Below are positions 34,733-44,059 of a DNA stretch of 64,000 nt, piece by piece; positions within the stretch are counted from its first letter, which is position 1, and every line of letters starts with the position of its first letter. The notes beneath the pieces were generated by a model. The model saw nothing but the letters and a program-made list of their open reading frames with translations, did no database searches and was not told the DNA's origin. Position numbers and translations under genes: made by a program. This stretch comes from Methylobacter sp. S3L5C. Lineage in GTDB: Bacteria > Pseudomonadota > Gammaproteobacteria > Methylococcales > Methylomonadaceae. The stretch spans positions 1,178,001 to 1,242,000 of the forward strand of contig NZ_CP076024.1 of NCBI RefSeq assembly GCF_022788635.1, written 5' to 3'.

Positions 34733-36118
34733 TTATGGCCTCGGACTTCGGGCCGGGTTGGGACGTTTGCCTTGATAGTCGGCTTTAGGTTTTGGTGGTC
34801 TTTTTTCCGGTGTTATAACATCGGCTAAAAGACCTGCCGTGATTATTTTAACAGGAATTTTTTGACCAATATAATCTTCAATATCTGGCATTGAATAGGC
34901 ATAATGTTCACAGATAAAGCTGATAGCATCGCCATTGGCACCAAAACGCGCCGTTCTGCCAATTCTATGGACATAATCTTCTACATCCTGTGGTAAATCA
35001 TAATTAATAACATGCGACACGTCAGGAATATGAAGGCCCCTGGCGGCAACGTCGGTGGCGATTAACAAAGTTATTTTGTTTTCCTGAAAATCATTTAACA
35101 GTTTTTGGCGTTTATCTTGTGGTACATCACCACTCAGGGCAGCGGTTTTATAACCATTGGCATTAAGCGTATCATCCAGTTTTTCAGCGCAGCGTTTGGT
35201 GTTAACAAAAATAATGCTGCGTTGTGGTTGATAGTGATTTAACAGTCCGATTAATAATGGTATTTTTTGTTCGTTAGCGGGACGATAGGCACTTTGCCGA
35301 ATGGATTTAGAGGTGACCTCTTCCGTTTCAATACGAATTAACACCGGATTATTCATGTGCTCATAAGCCAACTCGGTGACTTTATAGGATAATGTCGCTG
35401 AAAAAAGCATATTTAAACGCAGCTCAGGTGCAGGCATACGTCGAAGTAAAAAACGTATATCTTTTATAAAGCCCAAATCAAACATACGATCCGCTTCATC
35501 CATCACAGTAACTTGCACGTCGTCCAACGTGAAAGCATTTTGACGGTAAAAATCAATAATGCGACCTGGTGTGCCGATGATAATATCAATATTAGTTTTT
35601 AAAGAATCCAGTTGTTTTTGATAGTCAGTACCGCCGTAAATTAACGCCAAGTTTAAACCAAGATGTTTGCTCAGCAATAAGGCATCTTTATGAATTTGAA
35701 TTGCGAGTTCGCGTGTTGGTGCCAGAATAATGGCCCTGGGATTTTTAAAAAACTTATTGTTGGCAATTGTGCTTGGTTTTGTTCGTGCTATATTGTTATC
35801 CGGTTTTACCTCGGGCATTCTGGTTATTGTCGATAATGGGTCAATATCCTCATTGTTCTGATCTGTGGTAATTTTTTCGGTATCTTTACCTGCATTATCG
35901 TTGATTAAGTGCTGAAAAGTAGCCAGCAAAAAGGTGGCTGTTTTTCCGGTTCCCGTTTGCGCTTGTCCGGCAATATCTTTGCACCGCAATAATAACGGTA
36001 ATGCCTTATCCTGGATGGGCGTGCAATGATTAAAGCCTGCATCCTTTAATCCATGCAGGATAGAGTCAGACAATTCAAGATTACTGAAGCGGGTTTCTGT
36101 TAAATGGGTATTTTTCAT
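34733..36118 (-). CDS. rhlB: ATP-dependent RNA helicase RhlB
   Basis: A 461-residue DEAD-box helicase of the RNA degradosome. Motifs: Q motif with HCTPIQDKALP, Walker A AQTGTGKT, APTRELA, GTPGR, DEADRM, SAT, and HRIGRTAR near the C-terminus. The FDLGFIKDIRFLLRRMP segment and position opposite trxA-rho identify RhlB. Compared with E. coli it has an extra polar segment of about 45 residues between the Walker A region and motif Ia (about 75-125), and a basic Pro-rich tail (KRPPKPKADYQGKRPNPARS). Confidence 0.92.
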   Translation of the reverse strand: MKNTHLTETRFSNLELSDSILHGLKDAGFNHCTPIQDKALPLLLRCKDIAGQAQTGTGKTATFLLATFQHLINDNAGKDTEKITTDQNNEDIDPLSTITRMPEVKPDNNIARTKPSTIANNKFFKNPRAIILAPTRELAIQIHKDALLLSKHLGLNLALIYGGTDYQKQLDSLKTNIDIIIGTPGRIIDFYRQNAFTLDDVQVTVMDEADRMFDLGFIKDIRFLLRRMPAPELRLNMLFSATLSYKVTELAYEHMNNPVLIRIETEEVTSKSIRQSAYRPANEQKIPLLIGLLNHYQPQRSIIFVNTKRCAEKLDDTLNANGYKTAALSGDVPQDKRQKLLNDFQENKITLLIATDVAARGLHIPDVSHVINYDLPQDVEDYVHRIGRTARFGANGDAISFICEHYAYSMPDIEDYIGQKIPVKIITAGLLADVITPEKRPPKPKADYQGKRPNPARSPRP

Positions 36119-36216
36119 AGAGCTATAGCATAACGTAAAAATCTAATTGGTTGAAATTGATTGACTATAAGCGCTATCCCTCATATAGTTTTAGTTTTAA
36201 TATTTGGAGAAATAGT

Positions 36217-36543
36217 GTGAGCGATTCAGTCCTTCATGTAAGCGATAGTGAATTTAACGAAACTGTTATTAAAGCTAACGGTCCTGTACTGGTTGATTAC
36301 TGGGCTGAATGGTGCGGACCTTGCAAAATGATTGCACCGGTTCTTGATGCTATTGCCGCAGAGTATAAAGGCAAGTTGACAGTTGTTAAAATAAACATAG
36401 ATGAAAATCCACAAACACCACAACACTACGGCGTTCGCGGCATTCCAACATTAATGTTGTTTAAGGATGGCGAAGTGGAAGCCACTAAAGTAGGTGCTTT
36501 GACAAAGTCAGAACTTGCCAAGTTTATTGATAGCAACATTTAA
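36217..36543 (+). CDS. trxA: Thioredoxin 1
   Basis: A 108-residue disulfide reductase with the active site WCGPC (Cys33, Cys36), and the conserved cis-Pro in [12 protein letters not shown]. Start is GTG at 36217, with TTGGAGA upstream; the longer TTG-started frame adds 22 non-homologous residues. It lies divergent from rhlB and ahead of rho, the same order as in enteric bacteria. A hairpin follows in the gap to rho. Confidence 0.95.
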   Translation: MSDSVLHVSDSEFNETVIKANGPVLVDYWAEWCGPCKMIAPVLDAIAAEYKGKLTVVKINIDENPQTPQHYGVRGIPTLMLFKDGEVEATKVGALTKSELAKFIDSNI

Positions 36544-36560
36544 TACGTCCTGCCTCTTTT

Positions 36561-36592
36561 TCAGATCCGTCACATTAACTGGACGGATCTGA
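36561..36592. terminator. Hairpin between trxA and rho
   Basis: A perfect 11-bp stem (36561-36571 with 36582-36592) and 10-base loop, 17 bases after trxA. No T-run follows on the plus strand, so it may be a weak or Rho-assisted terminator, or part of the rho leader. Confidence 0.5.
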
Positions 36593-36733
36593 ATACTTAA
36601 GCTATACTTAAACAGTGCGGCCATCCTGCGTACTCAATTATATCGTCCGATAAATTACACCCCTGAATTCTACATCCCATCCCGGTTGTTAAGGTGTTAC
36701 ACCCTAACTACATTTCTTCGAGTTGCATTTTTT

Positions 36734-37990
36734 ATGAATCTTACCGAGTTAAAACTAAAACAAATTAGTGAAGTTATTGAAATCGCCGAGTCTCTTGGAC
36801 TTGAAAACGTTGCCAGATCGCGTAAGCAGGATTTGATTTTTGCAATTCTGAAAAAGCAGGCAAAAGCCGGTGATGACATTTCCGGTGATGGTGTGTTGGA
36901 AATTTTACAGGATGGATTTGGTTTTTTACGTACGCCGGGTTGCTCGTATTTGGCGGGTCCGGATGATATTTATGTGTCACCCAGTCAAATCAGACGATTT
37001 TCTTTAAAAACAGGTGATACGATAAGTGGAAAGATCAGGCCGCCTAAAGATAACGAACGTTATTTTGCCATGCTTAAAGTTGATCAGATCAATTTTGAAC
37101 CCCCTGAAAATACCAAAAATAAAATCACCTTTTCAAACCTGACGCCCTTATTTGCCAAACAACGGTTTGTTCTTGAACAGGGCAACGGCACCAGCGAAGA
37201 TTTAACCGGAAGAATAATAGATTTAATTGCCCCTATCGGTAAAGGTCAACGTGGCCTGATTGTTTCGCCGCCGAAGGCAGGTAAAACCATGATTTTACAA
37301 AGTCTGGCACAGGCAATTGCTGAACAAAATCCTGAGTGCTATCTGATTGTATTGTTAATTGACGAGCGTCCTGAAGAAGTGACAGAAATGGAACGCTGTG
37401 TTCGCGGCGAAGTTATTTCCAGCACCTTTGATGAACCCGCAACCCGACATGTTCAGGTTGCAGAAATGGTAATCGAAAAGGCAAGACGTTTGGTGGAGCA
37501 TAAACACGACGTAGTTATTTTGTTAGACTCGATTACCCGACTTGCCAGAGCTTACAATACGGTTGTGCCATCTTCGGGAAAGATATTAACCGGTGGTGTT
37601 GATGCCAACGCCTTGGAAAAACCTAAACGCTTCTTTGGTGCTGCGCGAAATATTGAAGAAGGTGGGAGTTTAACCATTATAGCGACTGCATTGGTTGATA
37701 CCGGATCAAGAATGGATGAAGTCATTTATGAGGAATTCAAAGGTACGGGTAATATGGAATTGCATCTGGATCGAAAAATCGCTGAAAAAAGAATTTATCC
37801 GGCCATAAATATTAATCGTTCTGGTACGCGTAGGGAAGAATATTTGGTTGACCCGGATACGCTGCAAAAAACCTGGATTTTACGCAAAATTCTGCAACCG
37901 ATGGATGAGACTGCTGCCTCAGAATTTTTGATAGGTAAGCTTAAAGACTTTAATACCAACGCTGAATTTTTTGATTCAATGAAGCGTTAA
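36734..37990 (+). CDS. rho: Transcription termination factor Rho
   Basis: A 418-residue hexameric RNA helicase. The N-terminal RNA-binding domain starts [20 protein letters not shown], with the RNP-type [20 protein letters not shown]. The ATPase core has Walker A SPPKAGKT, Walker [15 protein letters not shown], the Q-loop and R-loop region [16 protein letters not shown]. Length equals E. coli Rho (419). The ATG at 36734 is used. The gap of 190 bases after trxA may carry leader signals; Rho is commonly autoregulated by attenuation there. Confidence 0.96.
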   Translation: MNLTELKLKQISEVIEIAESLGLENVARSRKQDLIFAILKKQAKAGDDISGDGVLEILQDGFGFLRTPGCSYLAGPDDIYVSPSQIRRFSLKTGDTISGKIRPPKDNERYFAMLKVDQINFEPPENTKNKITFSNLTPLFAKQRFVLEQGNGTSEDLTGRIIDLIAPIGKGQRGLIVSPPKAGKTMILQSLAQAIAEQNPECYLIVLLIDERPEEVTEMERCVRGEVISSTFDEPATRHVQVAEMVIEKARRLVEHKHDVVILLDSITRLARAYNTVVPSSGKILTGGVDANALEKPKRFFGAARNIEEGGSLTIIATALVDTGSRMDEVIYEEFKGTGNMELHLDRKIAEKRIYPAININRSGTRREEYLVDPDTLQKTWILRKILQPMDETAASEFLIGKLKDFNTNAEFFDSMKR

Positions 37991-38034
37991 AAGATGTGAA
38001 AGTAGCCCGGGCATTCGCTTAAAAAATAATATTT

Positions 38035-38050
38035 ACCACAAAGACACGAA
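38035..38050 (+). repeat. Intergenic repeat, ACCACAAAGACACGAA type
   Basis: Third copy of the repeat found at 5783-5800 (-) and 10201-10218 (+); 16 bases match exactly. Confidence 0.75.
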
Positions 38051-38260
38051 GTAATCACTGAAAAGTAGTTAGCCTTCAGGTTTTTGTGGCTGTTCTTGTA
38101 TGATGAAAAATATCGACTACATTCACTGTCACATAACTGTTTAAATACAGCGGTGACGTTATTTTTATCGTTATAGAGCCCTTAATTAAGCACGTCCTAC
38201 CGAGAATAATGTCGCTTAATCAATGAAGGCATATGTAACAAACACTAGAAAAATCAGTAT

Positions 38261-39088
38261 ATGACCGATCCAACATTGTTAATCAACGCAATAATTCTCG
38301 GCATTATCGAGGGTTTAACCGAATTTCTTCCTGTTTCGTCTACCGGCCATTTGATTTTAGCCGGACAATTACTTGGTTTTAACGACGATAAAGGCAAGGT
38401 GTTTGAAATCGCCATCCAGTTTGCTGCGATACTGGCAGTAGTTTGGGAATATCGTGCACGACTCGCGCATACAGTAACCAGTATAACTTCTGAGTCAGTA
38501 TCTCAACACTTGGCAATCAACTTGATGGTTGCCTTCATGCCGGCTGCGGTATTGGGATTTCTGTTTTTAAAACAGATCAAGTATTATTTGTTCAACCCCA
38601 TCGTGGTCGCTTCAGCCTTTATTATTGGCGGTTTTTTGATCTTGTGGGCGGAACGCCGTGAACATGTTGTTCATGCTGAATCAATCGATGACATGACCTG
38701 GAAGGATGCCTTAAAAGTCGGTTTTGCACAGGCATTAGCCATGATTCCTGGAACCTCACGTTCAGGCGCAACTATTATCGGTGGACTGTTTTTCGGTCTG
38801 TCGCGCCGCGCTGCAACCGAATTTTCTTTTTTCCTCGCTATCCCCACCATGTTTGCTGCAACCCTCTATGACGTGTACAAAAATCGCGATTTGTTCAGTG
38901 TAGACGATGTGTCTTTGTTTGCCGTTGGTGGCACAGTATCATTTATCAGCGCATTCATTGCTGTGCGTGGCTTGATACGCTTTATTAGTAAACATGATTT
39001 TACCGTATTCGCTTGGTATCGTATCGCCTTTGGCATCATTGTGCTGATCTCTGCACAAATGGGCTGGGTAGATTGGGGTAATCATTAA
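38261..39088 (+). CDS. uppP: Undecaprenyl-diphosphatase UppP (BacA)
   Basis: A 275-residue inner-membrane enzyme recycling undecaprenyl pyrophosphate for cell-wall synthesis. It has the two signature regions: [20 protein letters not shown] near the N-terminus, and [15 protein letters not shown] in the middle, with the catalytic Glu and Arg. About eight hydrophobic segments are visible. It also confers bacitracin tolerance when abundant. It stands alone between rho and the efflux operon, followed by a strong hairpin. Confidence 0.95.
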   Translation: MTDPTLLINAIILGIIEGLTEFLPVSSTGHLILAGQLLGFNDDKGKVFEIAIQFAAILAVVWEYRARLAHTVTSITSESVSQHLAINLMVAFMPAAVLGFLFLKQIKYYLFNPIVVASAFIIGGFLILWAERREHVVHAESIDDMTWKDALKVGFAQALAMIPGTSRSGATIIGGLFFGLSRRAATEFSFFLAIPTMFAATLYDVYKNRDLFSVDDVSLFAVGGTVSFISAFIAVRGLIRFISKHDFTVFAWYRIAFGIIVLISAQMGWVDWGNH

Positions 39089-39115
39089 AAGTTGCCGTCA
39101 CCAACCAGTTGTTAT

Positions 39116-39152
39116 CAGTCCCGGAAAATGAATATTATATTTTCCGGGACTG
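39116..39152. terminator. Hairpin after uppP
   Basis: A perfect 14-bp inverted repeat (39116-39129 with 39139-39152) and a 9-base loop, 27 bases after the uppP stop. The T-run is absent, but position and strength suggest a terminator or 3' stabilising stem. Confidence 0.6.
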
Positions 39153-39466
39153 ATTGTTAGCAACCACCTATCTTCTGTTTAAACTGCTTAACTAAAACTC
39201 TAGTTTGCAAATCGCACAGCTTGTTTTGATTAGCAAGATGCTTTAGCCGGCATCAAAAACGTCATCATTTCCGTAGGGAAGCTTAAATCATAGCGATATG
39301 GTTTGTACCAAGTGTATTAAAGACATCCAAGCGACTGGGAGTTGAATTATTTAATACTTTTGTTTATACAAATTAAGTTTTGAAAAAAAACAAAACACAT
39401 TTAAAGTAGCTATTCTATTCATTATTCCACCTAAATTTTTTCTTCAAGTTTTCCCCAGGAATCCTG
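39153..39466. other. Intergenic region upstream of RND operon
   Basis: No gene is seen. It should hold the promoter and any operator of the efflux operon. No regulator gene (TetR or MarR type) is adjacent on either side. Confidence 0.5.
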
Positions 39467-40591
39467 ATGCAAACCAGAAATAGTTTACCTTCCTTAAAAG
39501 TTATTTTCTTAACCGGCTTAATGGTTTTGTTATTGTCTTCTTGTGGCAAGAAAGAGGCAGCGAAGACTGACGCTATGGTCATTCGGCCTATTAAATTAAT
39601 GATCGTGGGATCGGCTCTTACTGGCCAGACGCAAAAATTACCGGGTACAGTGCGGGCGACTGACCGGGTCGATCTCGCTTTTCAGGTAGCCGGGCCATTA
39701 ATTGATCTGCCGGTTAAAGAAGGTCAGAGTGTCAAAAAAGGTGATCTGATCGCCAGAATCGATCCTCAAGATTATGAAACCAGTCTGCGTAACGCTAAAG
39801 GAGCTGTTGCTAAAGCGAAAGCGGCTGTCGATTACGCGGCCGCCGAATATCAGCGTTATCTTAATGTTAAGGCAACCGATGCCGGCGCTGTCAGTGATTC
39901 TATGGTAAATCTGAAATATACCGCGCAAACAGTCGCCCAAGCAAATTTACAGTCTGCAGCAGCGGGTTTGGCCGCCGCGCAAGATCAATTAAGCTACACC
40001 TGGTTACGAGCTCCGTTTACTGGTGTTATTGCTCGAAAATATGTTGATAATTATCAGGAAGTTACTGTAAAAGAGCCGATTTTAAGGCTGCAAAATATGA
40101 CTGATGTTGAGGTGCTGGTTGATGTACCTGAAGCAATGATGGTGCCAATACGCAAAACGCCGCCTCGCCTGTATGCAGACTTTATCGCCGACCCGTCACG
40201 GCGGTTCGAGCTTAAAATTAAGGAAGCTGCGCTACTCGCTGATAATTTGACGCAAACTTACCAGATTGTTTTGGTAATGCCTGCGCCGACCGGCATTCGT
40301 ATTCTTCCGGGAATGACCGCCACAGTGGCTATTGAATTTGCCAGTGATTCTGTCGATACCGGCGGCATTATTGTTCCGGCTATTGCTGTCTGGGCTGATG
40401 ATGCCGGTCATCCGATGCTTTGGATAGTGGATACAAAAACCATGGCGGTCCATCGCCGCGCTGTTACTACGGGTGATTTAACCGGAGTTGACGGTATTAA
40501 AGTCACGACAGGATTAAGCCCCGAAGAAGTTATTGCCATTAGTGGCGTCAGTAAGTTACAGGAAGATCAAGTCGTCCGAAAACTGGAATAA
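39467..40591 (+). CDS. RND efflux periplasmic adaptor (membrane fusion) lipoprotein
   Basis: A 374-residue HlyD/AcrA-type adaptor linking the pump to the outer-membrane channel. Signal and lipobox LSSC place the lipidated Cys at 26. The beta-barrel and lipoyl parts show VDLAFQVAGPLIDLPVKEGQ and KKGDLIARIDPQDYE. A helical hairpin rich in Ala follows (about 105-175), then the second lipoyl half with YTWLRAPFTGVIA. It is the first gene of the adaptor-pump-channel set, though 270 bases separate it from the permease. Confidence 0.92.
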   Translation: MQTRNSLPSLKVIFLTGLMVLLLSSCGKKEAAKTDAMVIRPIKLMIVGSALTGQTQKLPGTVRATDRVDLAFQVAGPLIDLPVKEGQSVKKGDLIARIDPQDYETSLRNAKGAVAKAKAAVDYAAAEYQRYLNVKATDAGAVSDSMVNLKYTAQTVAQANLQSAAAGLAAAQDQLSYTWLRAPFTGVIARKYVDNYQEVTVKEPILRLQNMTDVEVLVDVPEAMMVPIRKTPPRLYADFIADPSRRFELKIKEAALLADNLTQTYQIVLVMPAPTGIRILPGMTATVAIEFASDSVDTGGIIVPAIAVWADDAGHPMLWIVDTKTMAVHRRAVTTGDLTGVDGIKVTTGLSPEEVIAISGVSKLQEDQVVRKLE

Positions 40592-40861
40592 CTTGAGGAA
40601 CGTGTTTAAAACGGCTACGTGGCTCGATTGCTAAGAGATGTTTAAACAGGTCAGGATAGAAAACAGTTACCTGAAAAAGTACCAGCAAAAAATAATTGCT
40701 CACATAGTCTGTCAATAAAGCTTATGGTTTATTGCCTTTTGCCTGAGTATCCGGATTGGCTAATGTAGATCGGCCGTCATGGATGTTGGTATTTTGGATA
40801 AAAGCACAGCAAAAACAATAATCAACAAATTGCTAATCGCTATCAAGACAAGGGTCTATCT

Positions 40862-43800
40862 ATGAATTTAGCGGAATGGAGTATACGCAAGAGTCTTATC
40901 ACCTGGGTGATGACGATACTTTTTTTGGTGGTTGGCTGGAGTTCATATCAGCAGTTGAGCCGCCTTGAAGATCCCGAGTTTACGATCAAGGATGCGGTTA
41001 TTACCACCCCTTATCCTGGTGCTTCTGCAGCGGAGGTGGAAGAGGAGGTTACCAATCTCATCGAGAAAGCCGCCCAACAAATGGGCCAGCTTAAACGTGT
41101 GGAGTCGCGGTCATCACGAGGCTTGTCATGGGTAAAAGTGTCCATGCAGGACAAGTATGATAAAAATAGTCTGCCTCAGGTTTGGGACGAGTTACGCCGA
41201 AAAATTAACGATGCTCAACGCTTTCTTCCTCCCGGCGCAGGGCCGTCGTTGGTCAATGATGACTTCGGTGATGTTTATGGTATTTTTCTGGCAATCACCG
41301 GTGAGGGTTATAGTTACAAGGAAATTTACGAGTATGCCAAGTTATTGCAGCGTGAATTGTTAAAAGCCAGCGATGTTAAACGCATAGTCCTGTACGGTGA
41401 CCAAAAAGAAGCCGTTTATGTCGAGATGCGCCGCGAAAAAATGGCTCAACTGGGCATTTCGCCACAAGATATTTATAGCGCCTTAAAATCCAAAAACATT
41501 GCCACCAGTGCCGGCAATTTATTGTTAGGCGAGGAATACATTCCAATTAGCCCGACCGGCGAATTTAAATCAGAGCAGGACTTTGGTGATTTGCTTATCA
41601 GAAGTTCCAACGCAAAATCAGATAGCTTGATTTATCTGCGTGATGTAGCGGAAATTAAACGCGGTTATCAAGATCCACCAGTAACTTTGCTACGTTATGA
41701 TGGCAAAACTGCTATCGGTCTGGCGATTTCAACCATACAGGGTGGCAATGTCATGGTCATGTCCGATTCCTTGGATCAGCGCTTTAAGGAGCTGGAAACG
41801 CTGCGGCCTATAGGCATGGAATTAAATATCATCTCCCATCAGGCTCAGTCGGTGAAAACTTCGCTAACGGGGTTTTTGATAAACCTTGCCGAAGCGGTAG
41901 CCATTGTCGTCGGTGTGTTGCTGTTGTTCATGGGCTTGCGTTCCGGATTGATTTTAGGCGTGGTACTTATGGTGACCATCATGGGTACTTTTATTTTTAT
42001 GCAGATTAATCACATCACCTTGGAGCGTATTTCTCTGGGTGCCTTGATCATTGCTTTAGGCATGCTGGTGGATTGTGCCATTGTGGTCACTGACGGTATG
42101 CGTATGCAAATGGCGCAAGGTAAATCCGGCTTTGATGCCGCCAAAGATATCGTTGGACAAACGGCACTGCCGATGCTGGGTGGCACCATAGTCGCGATTA
42201 CTGCCTTCGCGGCTATCGGCACCTCTCAAGATTCGACCGGTGAATATTGCCGCACCCTGTTCAGTGTTATTTTATATTCACTGACGTTGAGTTGGTTGAC
42301 GGCAGTAACGTGTACGCCCTTGCTGTGCGCGACTTTTCTCAAGGTAACCCCCGGTAAGGCCGATAACACCAATAACGATCCTTACGGCAAGGGCTTTTAC
42401 CGCTTGTACAGTCACTTTCTGGCCGGCTGCATACGTTTTCGCTGGGTGGTGGTGGCTGTTGCCATCGCGTTGTTTATCTCGGCACTACTGGGTTTTGGTT
42501 ATATCAAAAACAGTTTTTTTCCCGACTCGACCCGGCCACAGTTTTATGTGGACATCTGGTTTCCCGAGGGGACTGATATCAGGGAAACCCAGCGCCAATT
42601 CAAGATTGCCGAAGCTACACTCAAAAAGCACGAAGGCGTCACGCATTTAACCAGTACCATCGGCGGCAATCAGGTGCGCTTTTTGTTGACGTATACCCCG
42701 GAAAGCAATTATCCCAGTTACGGTCAGATTCTGGTGGATGTGGATGATTACACGCGCATCAAGACTCTGGCACCCGAGGTACAAAAAGAACTTGAAGGAC
42801 TGTTTCCAGGCGCTATCAGCAATATGCGCCTGTTTGTGCTGGGGCCTTCTACCGGAGGCAAGATTCAATTACGTATTTATGGGCCGGATGCTGAACAACT
42901 GAGGATTTTAAATAATAAGGCCGAAACAATTTTATTAAACGATCCCAATGCTCGGGCGGTGCGCAATGAGTGGCGCGAAAAAATCAAGGTCGTTCGACCA
43001 CAGATGGCAGAAACCCAAGCTCGCAGGGCAGGTATTGACAGGCCCGAACTGGCACAAGCACTGGAATCTGCTTTTCAGGGTACCAAAGTGGGTATTTACC
43101 GGGAGCGGGATGAGCTGATTCCTGTTCTGGCGCGCGCGCCGACCACAGAGCGGACGGATCTCGATAGTCTTGACGGTATACAGATATGGAGTCCTGCCGC
43201 TCAGTCGATGATCCCGATGGGGCAAATTGTCTCCGGTTTTACTACCGAATTTGAAGACGCCTATGTTTGGCGTAATGATCGACGTAAAATGATTCGCCTT
43301 CATGCCGATCCCAGGCAAGGTTTGGCCAGCGAATTATTTGCCCAAGTCAAGGCGAAGATTGAACAAGCTCTTAATGTTGATGTCGCCGGGGTGCTGGGTC
43401 ATGAGTTGGGTGATACACCTTTCGATGCCAAAACCTTAAAAGTACAGGATAACGATCTGTGGCCGCTTAAAGACAAACCTGGATACTATATGGCCTGGGG
43501 CGGCGAGGCAGAAGATTCGGCACGCGCCAATGCCAGTCTGGCAAGCTCCATCCCTATGTTCTTTGGCATCATGGTCTTAATCGTTCTGGTGCTGTTTAAT
43601 TCCATCAAGAAAATGCTGGTGATCTGGTTGACCGTACCGTTGGCCTTGATTGGCGTCACCGTCGGCTTGCTGGTTTTTAAGCAACCGTTTGGTTTCATGG
43701 CATTGCTCGGCTTGATGAGTCTTTCCGGTATGGCCATTAAAGCCTCAATTGTGCTGGTTGATGAAATTGGTGTACAGATTGGCCAAGGCAAAACGCCCTA

Positions 43801-44056
43801 TCAGGCGGTGCTTAGTGCCGGAGTAAGTCGTTTGATTCCGGTTACGATGTCGTCAGGGACAACGATGCTGGGGATGATACCGTTGTTTACGGATGCCTTT
43901 TTCATTTCCATGGCAGTGACCATCGTGTTTGGGCTGGGCTTTGCCACGTTATTGATTCTTATCGTGGTGCCGGTACTTTATAGTCTGTTTTTTAACATTC
44001 ATGAGGATGATAAAAACCTCGATGTAGCGCAACCACAAACCGGCTCGGTGGAGTAG
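40862..44056 (+). CDS. RND efflux permease (AcrB/HAE1-like)
   Basis: A 1064-residue inner-membrane pump exporting drugs or other compounds by proton exchange. It has the family's twelve-helix layout with two large periplasmic loops. N-terminus LAEWSIRKSLITWVMTILFL; the TM4 proton-relay aspartate lies in IIALGMLVDCAIVVTDGMRM; the second half has GLMSLSGMAIKASIVLVDEI. The sequence looks closer to the less-studied RND group than to AcrB itself. The OMF gene follows after 3 bases. Confidence 0.93.
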   Translation: MNLAEWSIRKSLITWVMTILFLVVGWSSYQQLSRLEDPEFTIKDAVITTPYPGASAAEVEEEVTNLIEKAAQQMGQLKRVESRSSRGLSWVKVSMQDKYDKNSLPQVWDELRRKINDAQRFLPPGAGPSLVNDDFGDVYGIFLAITGEGYSYKEIYEYAKLLQRELLKASDVKRIVLYGDQKEAVYVEMRREKMAQLGISPQDIYSALKSKNIATSAGNLLLGEEYIPISPTGEFKSEQDFGDLLIRSSNAKSDSLIYLRDVAEIKRGYQDPPVTLLRYDGKTAIGLAISTIQGGNVMVMSDSLDQRFKELETLRPIGMELNIISHQAQSVKTSLTGFLINLAEAVAIVVGVLLLFMGLRSGLILGVVLMVTIMGTFIFMQINHITLERISLGALIIALGMLVDCAIVVTDGMRMQMAQGKSGFDAAKDIVGQTALPMLGGTIVAITAFAAIGTSQDSTGEYCRTLFSVILYSLTLSWLTAVTCTPLLCATFLKVTPGKADNTNNDPYGKGFYRLYSHFLAGCIRFRWVVVAVAIALFISALLGFGYIKNSFFPDSTRPQFYVDIWFPEGTDIRETQRQFKIAEATLKKHEGVTHLTSTIGGNQVRFLLTYTPESNYPSYGQILVDVDDYTRIKTLAPEVQKELEGLFPGAISNMRLFVLGPSTGGKIQLRIYGPDAEQLRILNNKAETILLNDPNARAVRNEWREKIKVVRPQMAETQARRAGIDRPELAQALESAFQGTKVGIYRERDELIPVLARAPTTERTDLDSLDGIQIWSPAAQSMIPMGQIVSGFTTEFEDAYVWRNDRRKMIRLHADPRQGLASELFAQVKAKIEQALNVDVAGVLGHELGDTPFDAKTLKVQDNDLWPLKDKPGYYMAWGGEAEDSARANASLASSIPMFFGIMVLIVLVLFNSIKKMLVIWLTVPLALIGVTVGLLVFKQPFGFMALLGLMSLSGMAIKASIVLVDEIGVQIGQGKTPYQAVLSAGVSRLIPVTMSSGTTMLGMIPLFTDAFFISMAVTIVFGLGFATLLILIVVPVLYSLFFNIHEDDKNLDVAQPQTGSVE

Positions 44057-44059
44057 GTC

